From NCBI GenBank assembly GCA_002315735.1, contig DCIA01000010.1, forward strand, positions 129,012 to 138,099: a stretch of 9,088 nucleotides of DNA. The letters are read 5' to 3'. Every line of letters starts with the position of its first letter. Positions within the stretch are counted from its first letter, which is position 1. Origin of the DNA: Clostridiales bacterium UBA1738. Its GTDB lineage: Bacteria; Bacillota; Clostridia; UBA1381. The position numbers were made by a program, and so were the translations under genes. The notes beneath the pieces were generated by a model. That model was given only the letters and a program-made list of their open reading frames with translations, ran no database searches and was not told the DNA's origin. Of this stretch, positions 1 to 7,020 are shown piece by piece.

Positions 1-23
1 TTCGGCCTCTTGAGTACTTCTCC
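1..23 (-). tRNA. tRNA-Ser, 5' part only (cut by window edge)
   Basis: Read on the minus strand, the first 23 bases of a class II tRNA are visible: a GGAGAAG acceptor arm, TA at positions 8-9, then a D-arm beginning CTCAAGAGGCC. This start closely resembles serine tRNAs of Firmicutes, most often the GCU-anticodon isoacceptor. The anticodon itself lies outside the window, so the isoacceptor is an inference. It follows the complete tRNA-Ser by a 76-base spacer and is probably co-transcribed with it from the promoter at 208-236. Confidence 0.75.
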
Positions 24-99
24 ATAGATAAAAAATGCACTTATCAAAAATTGCAACCGACGCAACTTCCTTCCATGCAAATACTCTTTATAAAAAAAA

Positions 100-187
100 T
101 GGAGGAGAGCGTGGGATTCGAACCCACGGACGCTTTCACGTCACCGGTTTTCAAGACCGGCTCTTTCGACCGCTCAGACAGCTCTCC
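100..187 (-). tRNA. tRNA-Ser (anticodon UGA)
   Basis: This is a complete class II tRNA on the minus strand. The 7-bp acceptor stem is GGAGAGC/GCTCTCC. The anticodon stem CCGGT/ACCGG encloses the loop CTTGAAA, giving anticodon UGA (complement of 151-153), which reads UCA and other UCN serine codons. The long variable arm GACG/CGTC is typical of tRNA-Ser, and the T-arm GTGGG-TTCGAAT-CCCAC is standard. The 3' CCA is encoded (100-102). One oddity is that the discriminator base (position 103) is U, whereas most bacterial serine tRNAs I know carry G. A second tRNA-Ser lies downstream. Confidence 0.96.
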
Positions 188-207
188 ATAAACTTACAAC
201 GATGATT

Positions 208-236
208 ATTATAGCAAACAAATTGTATTTTGTCAA
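208..236 (-). promoter_or_regulatory. Sigma-A promoter of the tRNA-Ser genes
   Basis: The minus strand carries a perfect consensus: TTGACA (231-236), a 17-base spacer, and TATAAT (208-213). Transcription should start near position 201, about 14 bases before the mature tRNA 5' end at 187. The -35 box lies only 9 bases beyond the stop codon of the upstream SGNH gene, and no terminator hairpin separates them. Confidence 0.92.
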
Positions 237-245
237 TACCTTTTT

Positions 246-1253
246 TTATTTTTTTATTCTTTCTTTTACATATTTCTCATAATCAGTTTGCCAATCACTA
301 TTACCAGAAAACTTTCCATTAAAATAGTCTGTATTCTGTACAAAGTATGTCGAGAACTTTTCAGCACCTTTTGTGTTCAAATGCCCGTCATCAAAAAAGT
401 CTTCTGTCAAATCAAGACCTATTTCTTCATATAAAATGTTATAATCAACAAATTCAACATCGTTATCTTTTGCAATTCTTTCAACTTCGTTATAATATGC
501 TTTTTCTTCTTCTGTACTGTTTGACGGTGTTTTAACAAGTAATAATTTGATATTTCTATTTTTGCAAAGCTCAATAATTTTTTCAAGGTACAGCCTGTTT
601 TTTGGAAATAACTCCTTTCTATCCGTCACATTTTTCGTATCAACTCTTTTTACATCACTCTTTGTTGAAGTCAAAACATAATATCCCTTGGAATAATCAC
701 GCATATTTTTCTTTCTGTATTCAAAATCTTCCTTTTTGATTTCTGCAAATCTTGAATGGTACTTTACAAATCTTAATATAAGCCCCAACCTATCCCCTTT
801 TTTTGCAGAAACTCTTGCTAAATTCACCTTGTCCCACGAAAACGGCATATTATCACAAAAAGTATAGTTTACGCCGTCATCATAATACTCTTCATTTTTT
901 GAAAGCATAAGGCAATCAACAACCGCCAAATCAGGCGATTGTCTTTTAAACGCATCTTTCATATAGTAATAAGTCGCCCAAATTGGTTGCTGCTGCGTTG
1001 CAAAAACATAACTTTTAACACCTGTTTCTTTCCAGATAACAAGCGGATTAAAACTGCAATATGCATTAGACGAGCCAAAAAATATAACATCATATTCATT
1101 TTTTGGCGAATTATAAAAGCCGTCAATCTTAGCGGTAACATTCCACCAACCCTTTGTTTCCTTTCTCAAAAGAACTCGGTCACACACAGAAAAAAGCATC
1201 AAAAAAATAGTAACAAAAACAATAGGCAATATTATTTTTTTTGCTGTTTTCAT
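246..1253 (-). CDS. SGNH/AlgX-like membrane-anchored protein, partner of an MBOAT O-acyltransferase
   Basis: This 335-residue protein probably works outside the membrane in O-acylation of a surface polymer. One hydrophobic segment (about residues 7-24) follows a short basic N-terminus, so it is likely a signal anchor with an extracytoplasmic domain. An SGNH-like block appears at residues 57-63 (IFFGSSN, nucleophile candidate S61 or S62), and a C-terminal DDGHLN at 288-293 supplies candidate catalytic Asp and His. Proteins of the DltD, AlgJ/AlgX and related SGNH groups pair with MBOAT proteins, and here the MBOAT gene is directly upstream with a 14-base gap. I chose the ATG at 1253 because GGAGGA (1261-1266) sits 7 bases before it. 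The frame stays open up to 1364, but that extension would overlap the MBOAT gene and lacks a comparable binding site. The acyl group and the polymer cannot be told from sequence. Confidence 0.82.
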   Translation of the reverse strand: MKTAKKIILPIVFVTIFLMLFSVCDRVLLRKETKGWWNVTAKIDGFYNSPKNEYDVIFFGSSNAYCSFNPLVIWKETGVKSYVFATQQQPIWATYYYMKDAFKRQSPDLAVVDCLMLSKNEEYYDDGVNYTFCDNMPFSWDKVNLARVSAKKGDRLGLILRFVKYHSRFAEIKKEDFEYRKKNMRDYSKGYYVLTSTKSDVKRVDTKNVTDRKELFPKNRLYLEKIIELCKNRNIKLLLVKTPSNSTEEEKAYYNEVERIAKDNDVEFVDYNILYEEIGLDLTEDFFDDGHLNTKGAEKFSTYFVQNTDYFNGKFSGNSDWQTDYEKYVKERIKK

Positions 1254-1267
1254 ATGCTTTTCCTCCA

Positions 1268-2734
1268 CTAAAATTGAAAATATATAAACTGACTTGCCAA
1301 AAATCCCGGACCATAAATTCCAAAAATCAAAACTGTAAAAATGAGCAATAAATAAATCGGCCATCTTATCAAGAGAATGCTTTTCTCGATTTTGCTTGCC
1401 ATTTCACACTTTGTTCCTACAAGGCTTGTTAAAAACAAAACAGCAATAGCCGAAACCAAAACAATTACATTTGCGTAATCCAGTCCCAGATTTAAAATCT
1501 TACCGTTTAGTATTTCCTGTACATCAAAATTTGTAAAAATGGTTTTTATTGCAAACACCGATTCGGAAATGTTTGAACTTCTGAAGAAAATCCAAGCAAG
1601 TGACACCAGCAAAAACACAAAAAATCTTTGAAACCATCTATAAAGTGCATTCTCTTTAATTTTAAATAGTTTTTTCACGCTGTCTCGCATCGTTTTTGTG
1701 ACATCTCCAAAAATTTGATAAGCGCCGTGAATTGCTCCCCAAACAACAAAGTTCCAACTTGCTCCGTGCCAAAGACCACTTGCCAAAAATACCACCATGA
1801 GGTTAAAATATTTTCGTATTTTTCCTTTTCTGTTGCCTCCAAGAGGAATATACAAATAATCTCTAAACCAAGTCGAAAGCGAAATATGCCAATTCCTCCA
1901 AAACTCTGCAATAGAAGTTGCAAAATACGGCTTATTAAAATTTTGCATGAGGTTAAATCCCATAACAACAGCTGCTCCTCTTGCTATAGTAGAGTATGAC
2001 GCAAAATCGCAATAAATTTGAGCCGCAAAACAAAATGTTGCAACTAAAATTTGAGCACCCGAAAACTTTGATAAATCATCATAGACAAAATTAACCAAAA
2101 TTGCCGCTCTGTCTGCAATAACAAGTTTTAGAAAAAATCCCCAAAGCATCATCAAAAGTCCCATTCGTACTCTTTCATAATCAAAATGATGCTCTTCATT
2201 AATCTGCTTTAAGAGTTCTTTTGAACGCTCAATAGGACCTGCCACAAGTTGTGGAAAAAACGACACAAAAAGTGCATATTTTAGTAGATTTTTTTCTGCT
2301 TTTACATCTTTTCTATATACATCCACAGTGTATGAAAGTGCTTGAAATGTATAAAATGATATCCCAACCGGCAAAATCACATCAAATTTGGGCACAATTT
2401 TCGGTAAATTCATAATGGTTCTTACTGCGTTTATATTATCAACTGTAAAATAGAAATATTTAAAATAAAACAATATCGCAAGATTAGTTATAAAACTTGC
2501 CGCAACTACCCATTTTTTCTGACCCTTTGTCCTACTTTTATCAATAAAAATACCACTCAAATATGTTATTACCGTAGATATCGCAATCAAAACAGCGTAC
2601 TCGGGATTCCAACACATATAGAAGTAATAACTTGCCACAAGCAGCCACAAATATTTAATTTTTTGTGGAATTAGGAAGTAAACAAGCGTCACAAACGGAA
2701 AAAACACTAAAAATTTCAGCGAATTAAAAAGCAC
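1268..2734 (-). CDS. MBOAT-family membrane O-acyltransferase (AlgI/DltB-like)
   Basis: This 488-residue polytopic protein matches the AlgI/DltB/PatA branch of the MBOAT family, which moves acyl groups across the membrane for transfer to exopolysaccharide, teichoic acid or peptidoglycan. Visible landmarks are the stretch from EFWRNWHISLSTW (residues 277-289) to IPLGGNRKG (296-304), and the LWHGASWNFVVWG segment (321-333), where H323 is the expected active-site histidine. Hydrophobic segments run along most of the length, and the size is typical of AlgI-like proteins. The start is GTG (2734), preceded by an AAGGGAAGG-type binding site. It lies 33 bases after mnmG and 14 bases before the SGNH gene, so the three are likely one transcript. 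The SGNH partner suggests acetylation of a surface glycan. A D-alanylation role is less likely because no dltA or dltC lies in the window. Confidence 0.9.
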   Translation of the reverse strand: MLFNSLKFLVFFPFVTLVYFLIPQKIKYLWLLVASYYFYMCWNPEYAVLIAISTVITYLSGIFIDKSRTKGQKKWVVAASFITNLAILFYFKYFYFTVDNINAVRTIMNLPKIVPKFDVILPVGISFYTFQALSYTVDVYRKDVKAEKNLLKYALFVSFFPQLVAGPIERSKELLKQINEEHHFDYERVRMGLLMMLWGFFLKLVIADRAAILVNFVYDDLSKFSGAQILVATFCFAAQIYCDFASYSTIARGAAVVMGFNLMQNFNKPYFATSIAEFWRNWHISLSTWFRDYLYIPLGGNRKGKIRKYFNLMVVFLASGLWHGASWNFVVWGAIHGAYQIFGDVTKTMRDSVKKLFKIKENALYRWFQRFFVFLLVSLAWIFFRSSNISESVFAIKTIFTNFDVQEILNGKILNLGLDYANVIVLVSAIAVLFLTSLVGTKCEMASKIEKSILLIRWPIYLLLIFTVLIFGIYGPGFLASQFIYFQF

Positions 2735-2767
2735 CGTTATACACCTTCCCTTCCTAATTTATTTAAA

Positions 2768-4648
2768 CTATTTTTTTCTGCTTTCAAGCCAAATAATCAA
2801 AACCGACACATCGCTTGGCGATACGCCCGAAATTCTTGACGCTTGACCAAGAGATGTCGGCTTAATTTTGTTAAGTTTTTGTCTTGCCTCAAGCCTTAAA
2901 CCGTGAATTTCGGAATAGTCGCAGTCGGCAGGCAAAAGCTTCGTCTCAAGCTTTGCAAATTGTTCAACTTGCTGTTTTTGTCTTTTAATATATCCCTCGT
3001 ATTTTATGCGAATTTCTGCCTCTTCACATACCGCATACGGAAGGCTTGGTCTATTTATATCAACAACTTCTAAATCTGCATAGGAAACTTGCGGTCTTCT
3101 TATACAGTCGCCTAAGTGCATTCCGGTTGTAACAGGCGTCGTTCCGCACTTTTCAAATATAGGATTGATATCCTTTGCAGAAACAACTGTTCTTTCAAGT
3201 CTCTCCACTTCTTTTTCTATCATTTCTTCCTTTTCCAAGAATTTCTGATATCTTTCTTCACTAATTAGTCCTACTCTATAACCAATAGGAGTAAGCCTTT
3301 CATCTGCGTTATCCTGACGAAGAAGAAGCCTGTATTCACTTCTCGATGTCATCATTCTGTACGGCTCATTTGTACCTTTCGTAACCAAATCATCAATCAG
3401 TGTTCCAATATATCCGTCACTTCTTTTTAGCATAACAGGTTCTTCGCCCTTTAATTTAAGAGCGGCATTCATACCTGCAATAAGCCCTTGTGCACCCGCT
3501 TCCTCATATCCACTTGTGCCGTTAAATTGCCCTGCTCCGTACAGTCCGTGATAATCTTTAAATTCAAGTGTGGAATAAAGTTGCAGCGGGTCACAACAAT
3601 CATACTCTATCGCATAGGCAGGTCTCATTATCTCTACATTTTCAAGACCTTTTATAGTGCGTAGCATTTTTAGTTGTATATCCTCAGGAAGCCCTGTTGA
3701 TATGCCTTGCGCATAGATTTCCTTTGTATCAAGTCCCAAAGGCTCCATAAACAACTGATGCCGTGGTTTATCCTTAAATTTAACAACCTTGTCCTCAATA
3801 GATGGGCAGTATCTTGCACCGACTCCTTCAACCCTTCCGCTGTAAGTTGGAGTTCTATCTAGGTTTTCCATTATTATTTTGTGCGTTTCTTCGTTAGTAT
3901 ATGTAAGATAACAGTATGCTTTATTTTCTCCTGCGTCTTCCGTTTCAAAAGAGAACGGAACTATTTTGTCGTCCCCTGCTTCTTTTTCCATTGCATCATA
4001 ATTTAGTGTTGCACCATGAATTCTCGCAGGTGTTCCTGTTTTAAATCTCCTTATAACAATTCCTTTTTCTTTGAGATTCTTTGAAAGTAAATTCGCAGGG
4101 AACATTCCATCAGGGCCTGATTCTCTTTCATATTCGCCAATCATAATCTTGCCTTTTAAGTATGTTCCTGTTGCAATTACAACGGCTTTTACTCCATATC
4201 GAGTGCCAAGATGTGTTTCTATTCCTATTACATTTTTTTCATCATCAAACAAAACATCTGTAATCTCTGCCTGTTTTATCTGCAAATTTTCTTGGTCTTC
4301 AAGCCTTTTCTTCATTTCTCTATGATAACTTTTTCTGTCAATTTGGCATCTTAAAGAATGCACGGCAGGTCCTTTCCCTACATTTAGCATCTTCGATTGA
4401 ATAAATGTAGCATCAGCCGCTTTGCCCATTTCTCCACCCAAAGCATCAATTTCACGAACCAAATGACCCTTTGCTGTTCCCCCAATACTTGGATTACACG
4501 GCAAATTTCCGATTGCATCAAGACTTATCGAAAAAATCACTGTACTAAGTCCAAGTCTTGCAGACGCTAGTGCTGCCTCAATTCCTGCATGCCCTGCTCC
4601 AACAACAGCCACATCATAACTTGCTAAAAATTCTGTATTATCTACCAT
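2768..4648 (-). CDS. mnmG: tRNA uridine-5-carboxymethylaminomethyl modification enzyme MnmG (GidA)
   Basis: MnmG works with the GTPase MnmE to install the carboxymethylaminomethyl group (or aminomethyl, depending on the amino donor) on C5 of wobble uridine U34 in certain tRNAs, using FAD, NADH and a folate one-carbon donor. The 626-residue length is normal. The N-terminal FAD-binding glycine motif GAGHAG is at residues 17-22. The conserved CNPSIGG (51-57) and YCPSIEDK (280-287) carry C51 and C281, which by position correspond to the two functionally important cysteines of the E. coli enzyme. GTSGYEEAGAQG (377-388) and the helical C-terminal tail ending in ISGVSPSDVSVL are family signatures. 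The ATG follows the preceding stop codon by one base, with a GGAGAG binding site inside the end of the upstream gene, so translational coupling is likely. No mnmE is visible in the window. Confidence 0.98.
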   Translation of the reverse strand: MVDNTEFLASYDVAVVGAGHAGIEAALASARLGLSTVIFSISLDAIGNLPCNPSIGGTAKGHLVREIDALGGEMGKAADATFIQSKMLNVGKGPAVHSLRCQIDRKSYHREMKKRLEDQENLQIKQAEITDVLFDDEKNVIGIETHLGTRYGVKAVVIATGTYLKGKIMIGEYERESGPDGMFPANLLSKNLKEKGIVIRRFKTGTPARIHGATLNYDAMEKEAGDDKIVPFSFETEDAGENKAYCYLTYTNEETHKIIMENLDRTPTYSGRVEGVGARYCPSIEDKVVKFKDKPRHQLFMEPLGLDTKEIYAQGISTGLPEDIQLKMLRTIKGLENVEIMRPAYAIEYDCCDPLQLYSTLEFKDYHGLYGAGQFNGTSGYEEAGAQGLIAGMNAALKLKGEEPVMLKRSDGYIGTLIDDLVTKGTNEPYRMMTSRSEYRLLLRQDNADERLTPIGYRVGLISEERYQKFLEKEEMIEKEVERLERTVVSAKDINPIFEKCGTTPVTTGMHLGDCIRRPQVSYADLEVVDINRPSLPYAVCEEAEIRIKYEGYIKRQKQQVEQFAKLETKLLPADCDYSEIHGLRLEARQKLNKIKPTSLGQASRISGVSPSDVSVLIIWLESRKK

Positions 4649-4649
4649 T

Positions 4650-5477
4650 TTATTCTACACTCTCCAAATTTTCTTCATCATGTATAAATCTCTTTTTAAG
4701 CGTTCTTGCCGAATAAAAATCTATTATAAATCTTACAACACTTATCCATATAACTAATGTCAAACCTATTATTGCAATTACCGAAAGTCTTGAAAACGCT
4801 GCAAAAGTTAAAATCGTCACAATTATTGCCAATAAAATATTCATAGGCAATGTAGCAAAAGCCATTATAAAAGAGTTTTTTAATGTGCCTTTAACCTTAT
4901 TTTCAAAGGTTACCGCAAGTTCATATACATAAAAATGCATAAATGTATATATAATTAAAACTCCAAAAAACAGCGCCAGTCCGTATTTTGCAAATCCCAT
5001 ACCTTGTTTTATAAGCGAAATATAAACACTTACCGTGCTTGTTCCCAAAAATAACACCAAGATATCAATAATCATTACCGTAATTCCAAGCTTAAAATTT
5101 TCCTTGATTTTCTCAAAGAAATCTGACACAAGCCAAACATGTTCTTCCCTTGCGAAATTTCTAAGAAGATATGTGTAACCACAAGAAACAGGGCCTGTAC
5201 CCCATAATGCAGCAATAAGAACGGTTAAAATAACACTAACTTGCATAGTTGCCCCTGCAAAAGTATTTGGTGCTAACATATTTAATGCGTTTAAAACAAC
5301 AAAATTATATATGACCAATATCGGCAAACTAACCAAAACGTAGAGTAGGTTTGCCTTAATCAATAGCCAAAACTTTCTAAAAAATAATTCAAAAAACAGA
5401 AAAACACCTTTCTTTTTTGGTGCATCCTTATCTATCCCCGGTCCTGCTTTATCGTATCCTCTAAAAAATAATCCCAT
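4650..5477 (-). CDS. DUF624 / YesL-family membrane protein
   Basis: This is a 275-residue integral membrane protein of unknown function. About five or six hydrophobic helices can be seen (roughly residues 38-63, 78-92, 131-155, 165-190, 203-228 and 232-255). The stretch from GPVSCGYTYLLRNFAREE (95-112) to the aromatic and charged segment ending DFFEKIKENFK (119-129) is the part I recognise as DUF624/YesL-like; YesL of Bacillus lies in a carbohydrate-use cluster. The N-terminus is charged and probably cytoplasmic, and the C-terminus is acidic. AGGAGAG at 5483-5489 supports the ATG at 5477. It is the first gene of the operon and abuts mnmG by one base. Nothing in the sequence shows a catalytic site; a small-molecule transport or membrane-support role is only a guess from relatives. 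Confidence 0.8.
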   Translation of the reverse strand: MGLFFRGYDKAGPGIDKDAPKKKGVFLFFELFFRKFWLLIKANLLYVLVSLPILVIYNFVVLNALNMLAPNTFAGATMQVSVILTVLIAALWGTGPVSCGYTYLLRNFAREEHVWLVSDFFEKIKENFKLGITVMIIDILVLFLGTSTVSVYISLIKQGMGFAKYGLALFFGVLIIYTFMHFYVYELAVTFENKVKGTLKNSFIMAFATLPMNILLAIIVTILTFAAFSRLSVIAIIGLTLVIWISVVRFIIDFYSARTLKKRFIHDEENLESVE

Positions 5478-5506
5478 AATATCTCTCCTATTATTAACAA
5501 ATACAG

Positions 5507-5552
5507 ATAAATCTATTGTATCATAATTTTTTTTATGTTACAATAGATTTAT
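5507..5552. promoter_or_regulatory. Palindromic divergent promoter for the DUF624-mnmG operon and the pseudouridine synthase gene
   Basis: Two 20-base arms (5507-5526 and 5533-5552) are inverted copies matching at 19 of 20 positions around a TTTTTT centre. The plus-strand promoter reads TTGTAT (5516-5521), 17 bases, TACAAT (5539-5544). The minus-strand promoter reads TTGTAA (5538-5543), 17 bases, TACAAT (5515-5520). Each -10 box therefore overlaps the other promoter's -35 box. Predicted starts are near 5551 (plus) and 5508 (minus), giving short leaders of about 30 bases to either gene. Both promoters probably cannot be occupied at once. Confidence 0.8.
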
Positions 5553-5581
5553 AGCGAAAAAGTGAGAAAAAAGGTGGTTTT

Positions 5582-6544
5582 ATGAAGCAATTTACTATAA
5601 ATTCAAATGACCAAGGGCAAAGGCTTGACAAGTTTCTAACCAAACTTATGCCAAACCTGCCTAATGCGATGCTGTATAAAAGCCTTAGAAAAGATTGTGT
5701 TAAGATTAACGGCAAGCACGTAAAGGACGCAGCATATAAATTAAAAGAAGGTGAAATTGTTAACCTTTATTTTAAAGATGAGTTTTTTGAAGCGCCGTCA
5801 TATTCTGATGAATTTGTAAAAATCAAGCCGAATCTTAACATTTTATATGAAGACAAAAACCTACTTTTGATAGACAAACCACAAGGAATTTGTGTGCATG
5901 AAGATACAAATCAAAACCCTGATAATTTGTTAAATCACATAAAAAGTTATCTATATAAAAAGGGCGAATATAATCCCAATCTCGAAAATACCTTCTCACC
6001 ATCGCTTGCAAACCGAATTGACCGTGGCACAGGCGGAATTGTTATTGCTGCAAAAAATGCCGAAACGCTTAGAATAATTAACGAAAAAATTAAAAACAAG
6101 GAAGTAAAAAAATACTATCTATGCTTAGCCGGCGGCATTTTTGAAAATAAGACAGGTGAAATAAAAGGCTATCTTTTGCGTGACGAAAAAACAAAAACCG
6201 TTACCGTCTTTGACAGTCCGCAAGCGAACGCGAAGGAAATCTTAACCTTATATAAAGTTGTCGAAGAATTTCCTATGCATTCTCTCGTCGAAGCCGAACT
6301 TAAAACAGGCAGAACTCATCAGATAAGGGCAAGTTTTGCTCATATATCTCATCCACTTCTAGGCGACAGAAAATATGGTGATAGCAATATAAATAAGCGT
6401 TTTAATTATACTTATCAGGCACTATATGCATATAAACTGCGTTTTGAATTTCTAGAAGATGCAGGAATTTTAGAGTACCTAAACCACAAAGAATTCAAGG
6501 TTGAAAATGTATCATTTATGCAAAATAAAAAAGGTTCAAATTGA
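5582..6544 (+). CDS. RluA-family RNA pseudouridine synthase
   Basis: This enzyme isomerises specific uridines to pseudouridine, most likely in 23S rRNA in the RluC/RluD branch. The target cannot be assigned from sequence. The 320-residue protein has an N-terminal S4 RNA-binding domain (about residues 13-60, with RLDKFL and VKINGKHV) and then the catalytic domain. The catalytic aspartate is D147 in NRIDRGTGGIVI (144-155), a variant of the common HRLDRxTSG motif. LIDKPQGICVH (96-106) and GRTHQIRASFAHISHPLLGD (243-262) are the other family blocks. AAGGTGG (5571-5577) supports the ATG. It is the only plus-strand gene in the middle of the window. Its last codons are built into the terminator hairpin shared with ispF. 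Confidence 0.94.
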   Translation: MKQFTINSNDQGQRLDKFLTKLMPNLPNAMLYKSLRKDCVKINGKHVKDAAYKLKEGEIVNLYFKDEFFEAPSYSDEFVKIKPNLNILYEDKNLLLIDKPQGICVHEDTNQNPDNLLNHIKSYLYKKGEYNPNLENTFSPSLANRIDRGTGGIVIAAKNAETLRIINEKIKNKEVKKYYLCLAGGIFENKTGEIKGYLLRDEKTKTVTVFDSPQANAKEILTLYKVVEEFPMHSLVEAELKTGRTHQIRASFAHISHPLLGDRKYGDSNINKRFNYTYQALYAYKLRFEFLEDAGILEYLNHKEFKVENVSFMQNKKGSN

Positions 6545-6554
6545 ACCTTTTTTT
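6527..6554. terminator. Bidirectional intrinsic terminator shared by the pseudouridine synthase gene and ispF
   Basis: The stem is AAAAAAGGTTC (6527-6537) pairing with GAACCTTTTTT (6543-6553), closing a 5-base AAATT loop. A T-run follows on the plus strand and also on the minus strand, because the stem's A-run becomes T there. It sits between two convergent genes only 8 bases apart and overlaps both stop codons (6542-6544 plus, 6553-6555 minus). Confidence 0.88.
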
Positions 6555-7020
6555 AATCTATTAATACAATCGCTGTCGAGGATATCCCTTCTTTTCTGCC
6601 TTCAAACCCAAGTTTTTCTGTCGTTGTTGCTTTGATGTTTACAGCATCTAGGTCGACTTCCATTGCATCTGCCACATTCTTTCGCATCTTTTCAATAAAT
6701 GGCAGAAGTTTTGGTGCTTGCGCAACTATCGTAACATCTGCATTCTCAATTTTATATCCTTTTTCTCTTACCTTTTTAACCACTTCTTTTAAAAGAAGTA
6801 TGCTTGAAATCCCTTTATATCTTTCGTCTGTATCAGGAAAATGCTTGCCAATATCTCCAAGTGCACAAGCACCCAAAAGAGCATCACACAGTGCGTGAAG
6901 TGCCACATCTGCGTCCGAATGGCCAAGTAGACCTTTTTCGTATTCTATCTTTTCTCCGCAAAGGTATAAATCTCTTCCCTCAACCAGTTTATGAACATCG
7001 TATCCCTGTCCTACTCTCAT
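6553..7020 (-). CDS. ispF: 2-C-methyl-D-erythritol 2,4-cyclodiphosphate synthase IspF
   Basis: IspF cyclises 4-diphosphocytidyl-2-C-methyl-D-erythritol 2-phosphate to the 2,4-cyclodiphosphate, releasing CMP, in the cytoplasmic MEP route to isoprenoid precursors. The 155-residue length is standard for the trimeric enzyme. Zn ligands D8 and H10 (GYDVH) and H42 are present, as are HSDADV (34-39), DIGKHFPDTD (56-65) and the nucleotide-binding TTEKLGFEGR (133-142). The ATG overlaps the ispD stop codon by 4 bases (ATGA), and a GAGGAAG binding site lies inside the end of ispD (7026-7032), so translation is coupled to ispD. The reading frame ends within the shared terminator hairpin. Confidence 0.98.
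   Translation of the reverse strand: MRVGQGYDVHKLVEGRDLYLCGEKIEYEKGLLGHSDADVALHALCDALLGACALGDIGKHFPDTDERYKGISSILLLKEVVKKVREKGYKIENADVTIVAQAPKLLPFIEKMRKNVADAMEVDLDAVNIKATTTEKLGFEGRKEGISSTAIVLID

Noticed and set aside
91..98. T-run on the minus strand after tRNA-Ser(UGA) as a terminator
   Set aside because: No dedicated hairpin precedes it other than the tRNA itself, and a second tRNA-Ser follows, so co-transcription seems more likely.
939..1271. Open frame on the plus strand opposite the SGNH gene
   Set aside because: It is a shadow of the real minus-strand gene, with no promoter or binding site and a composition that follows from the opposite strand.
1254..1364. N-terminal extension of the SGNH protein by 37 codons
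   Set aside because: It would overlap the end of the MBOAT gene by about 97 bases. A clear GGAGGA and a signal-anchor sequence directly follow the internal ATG at 1253.
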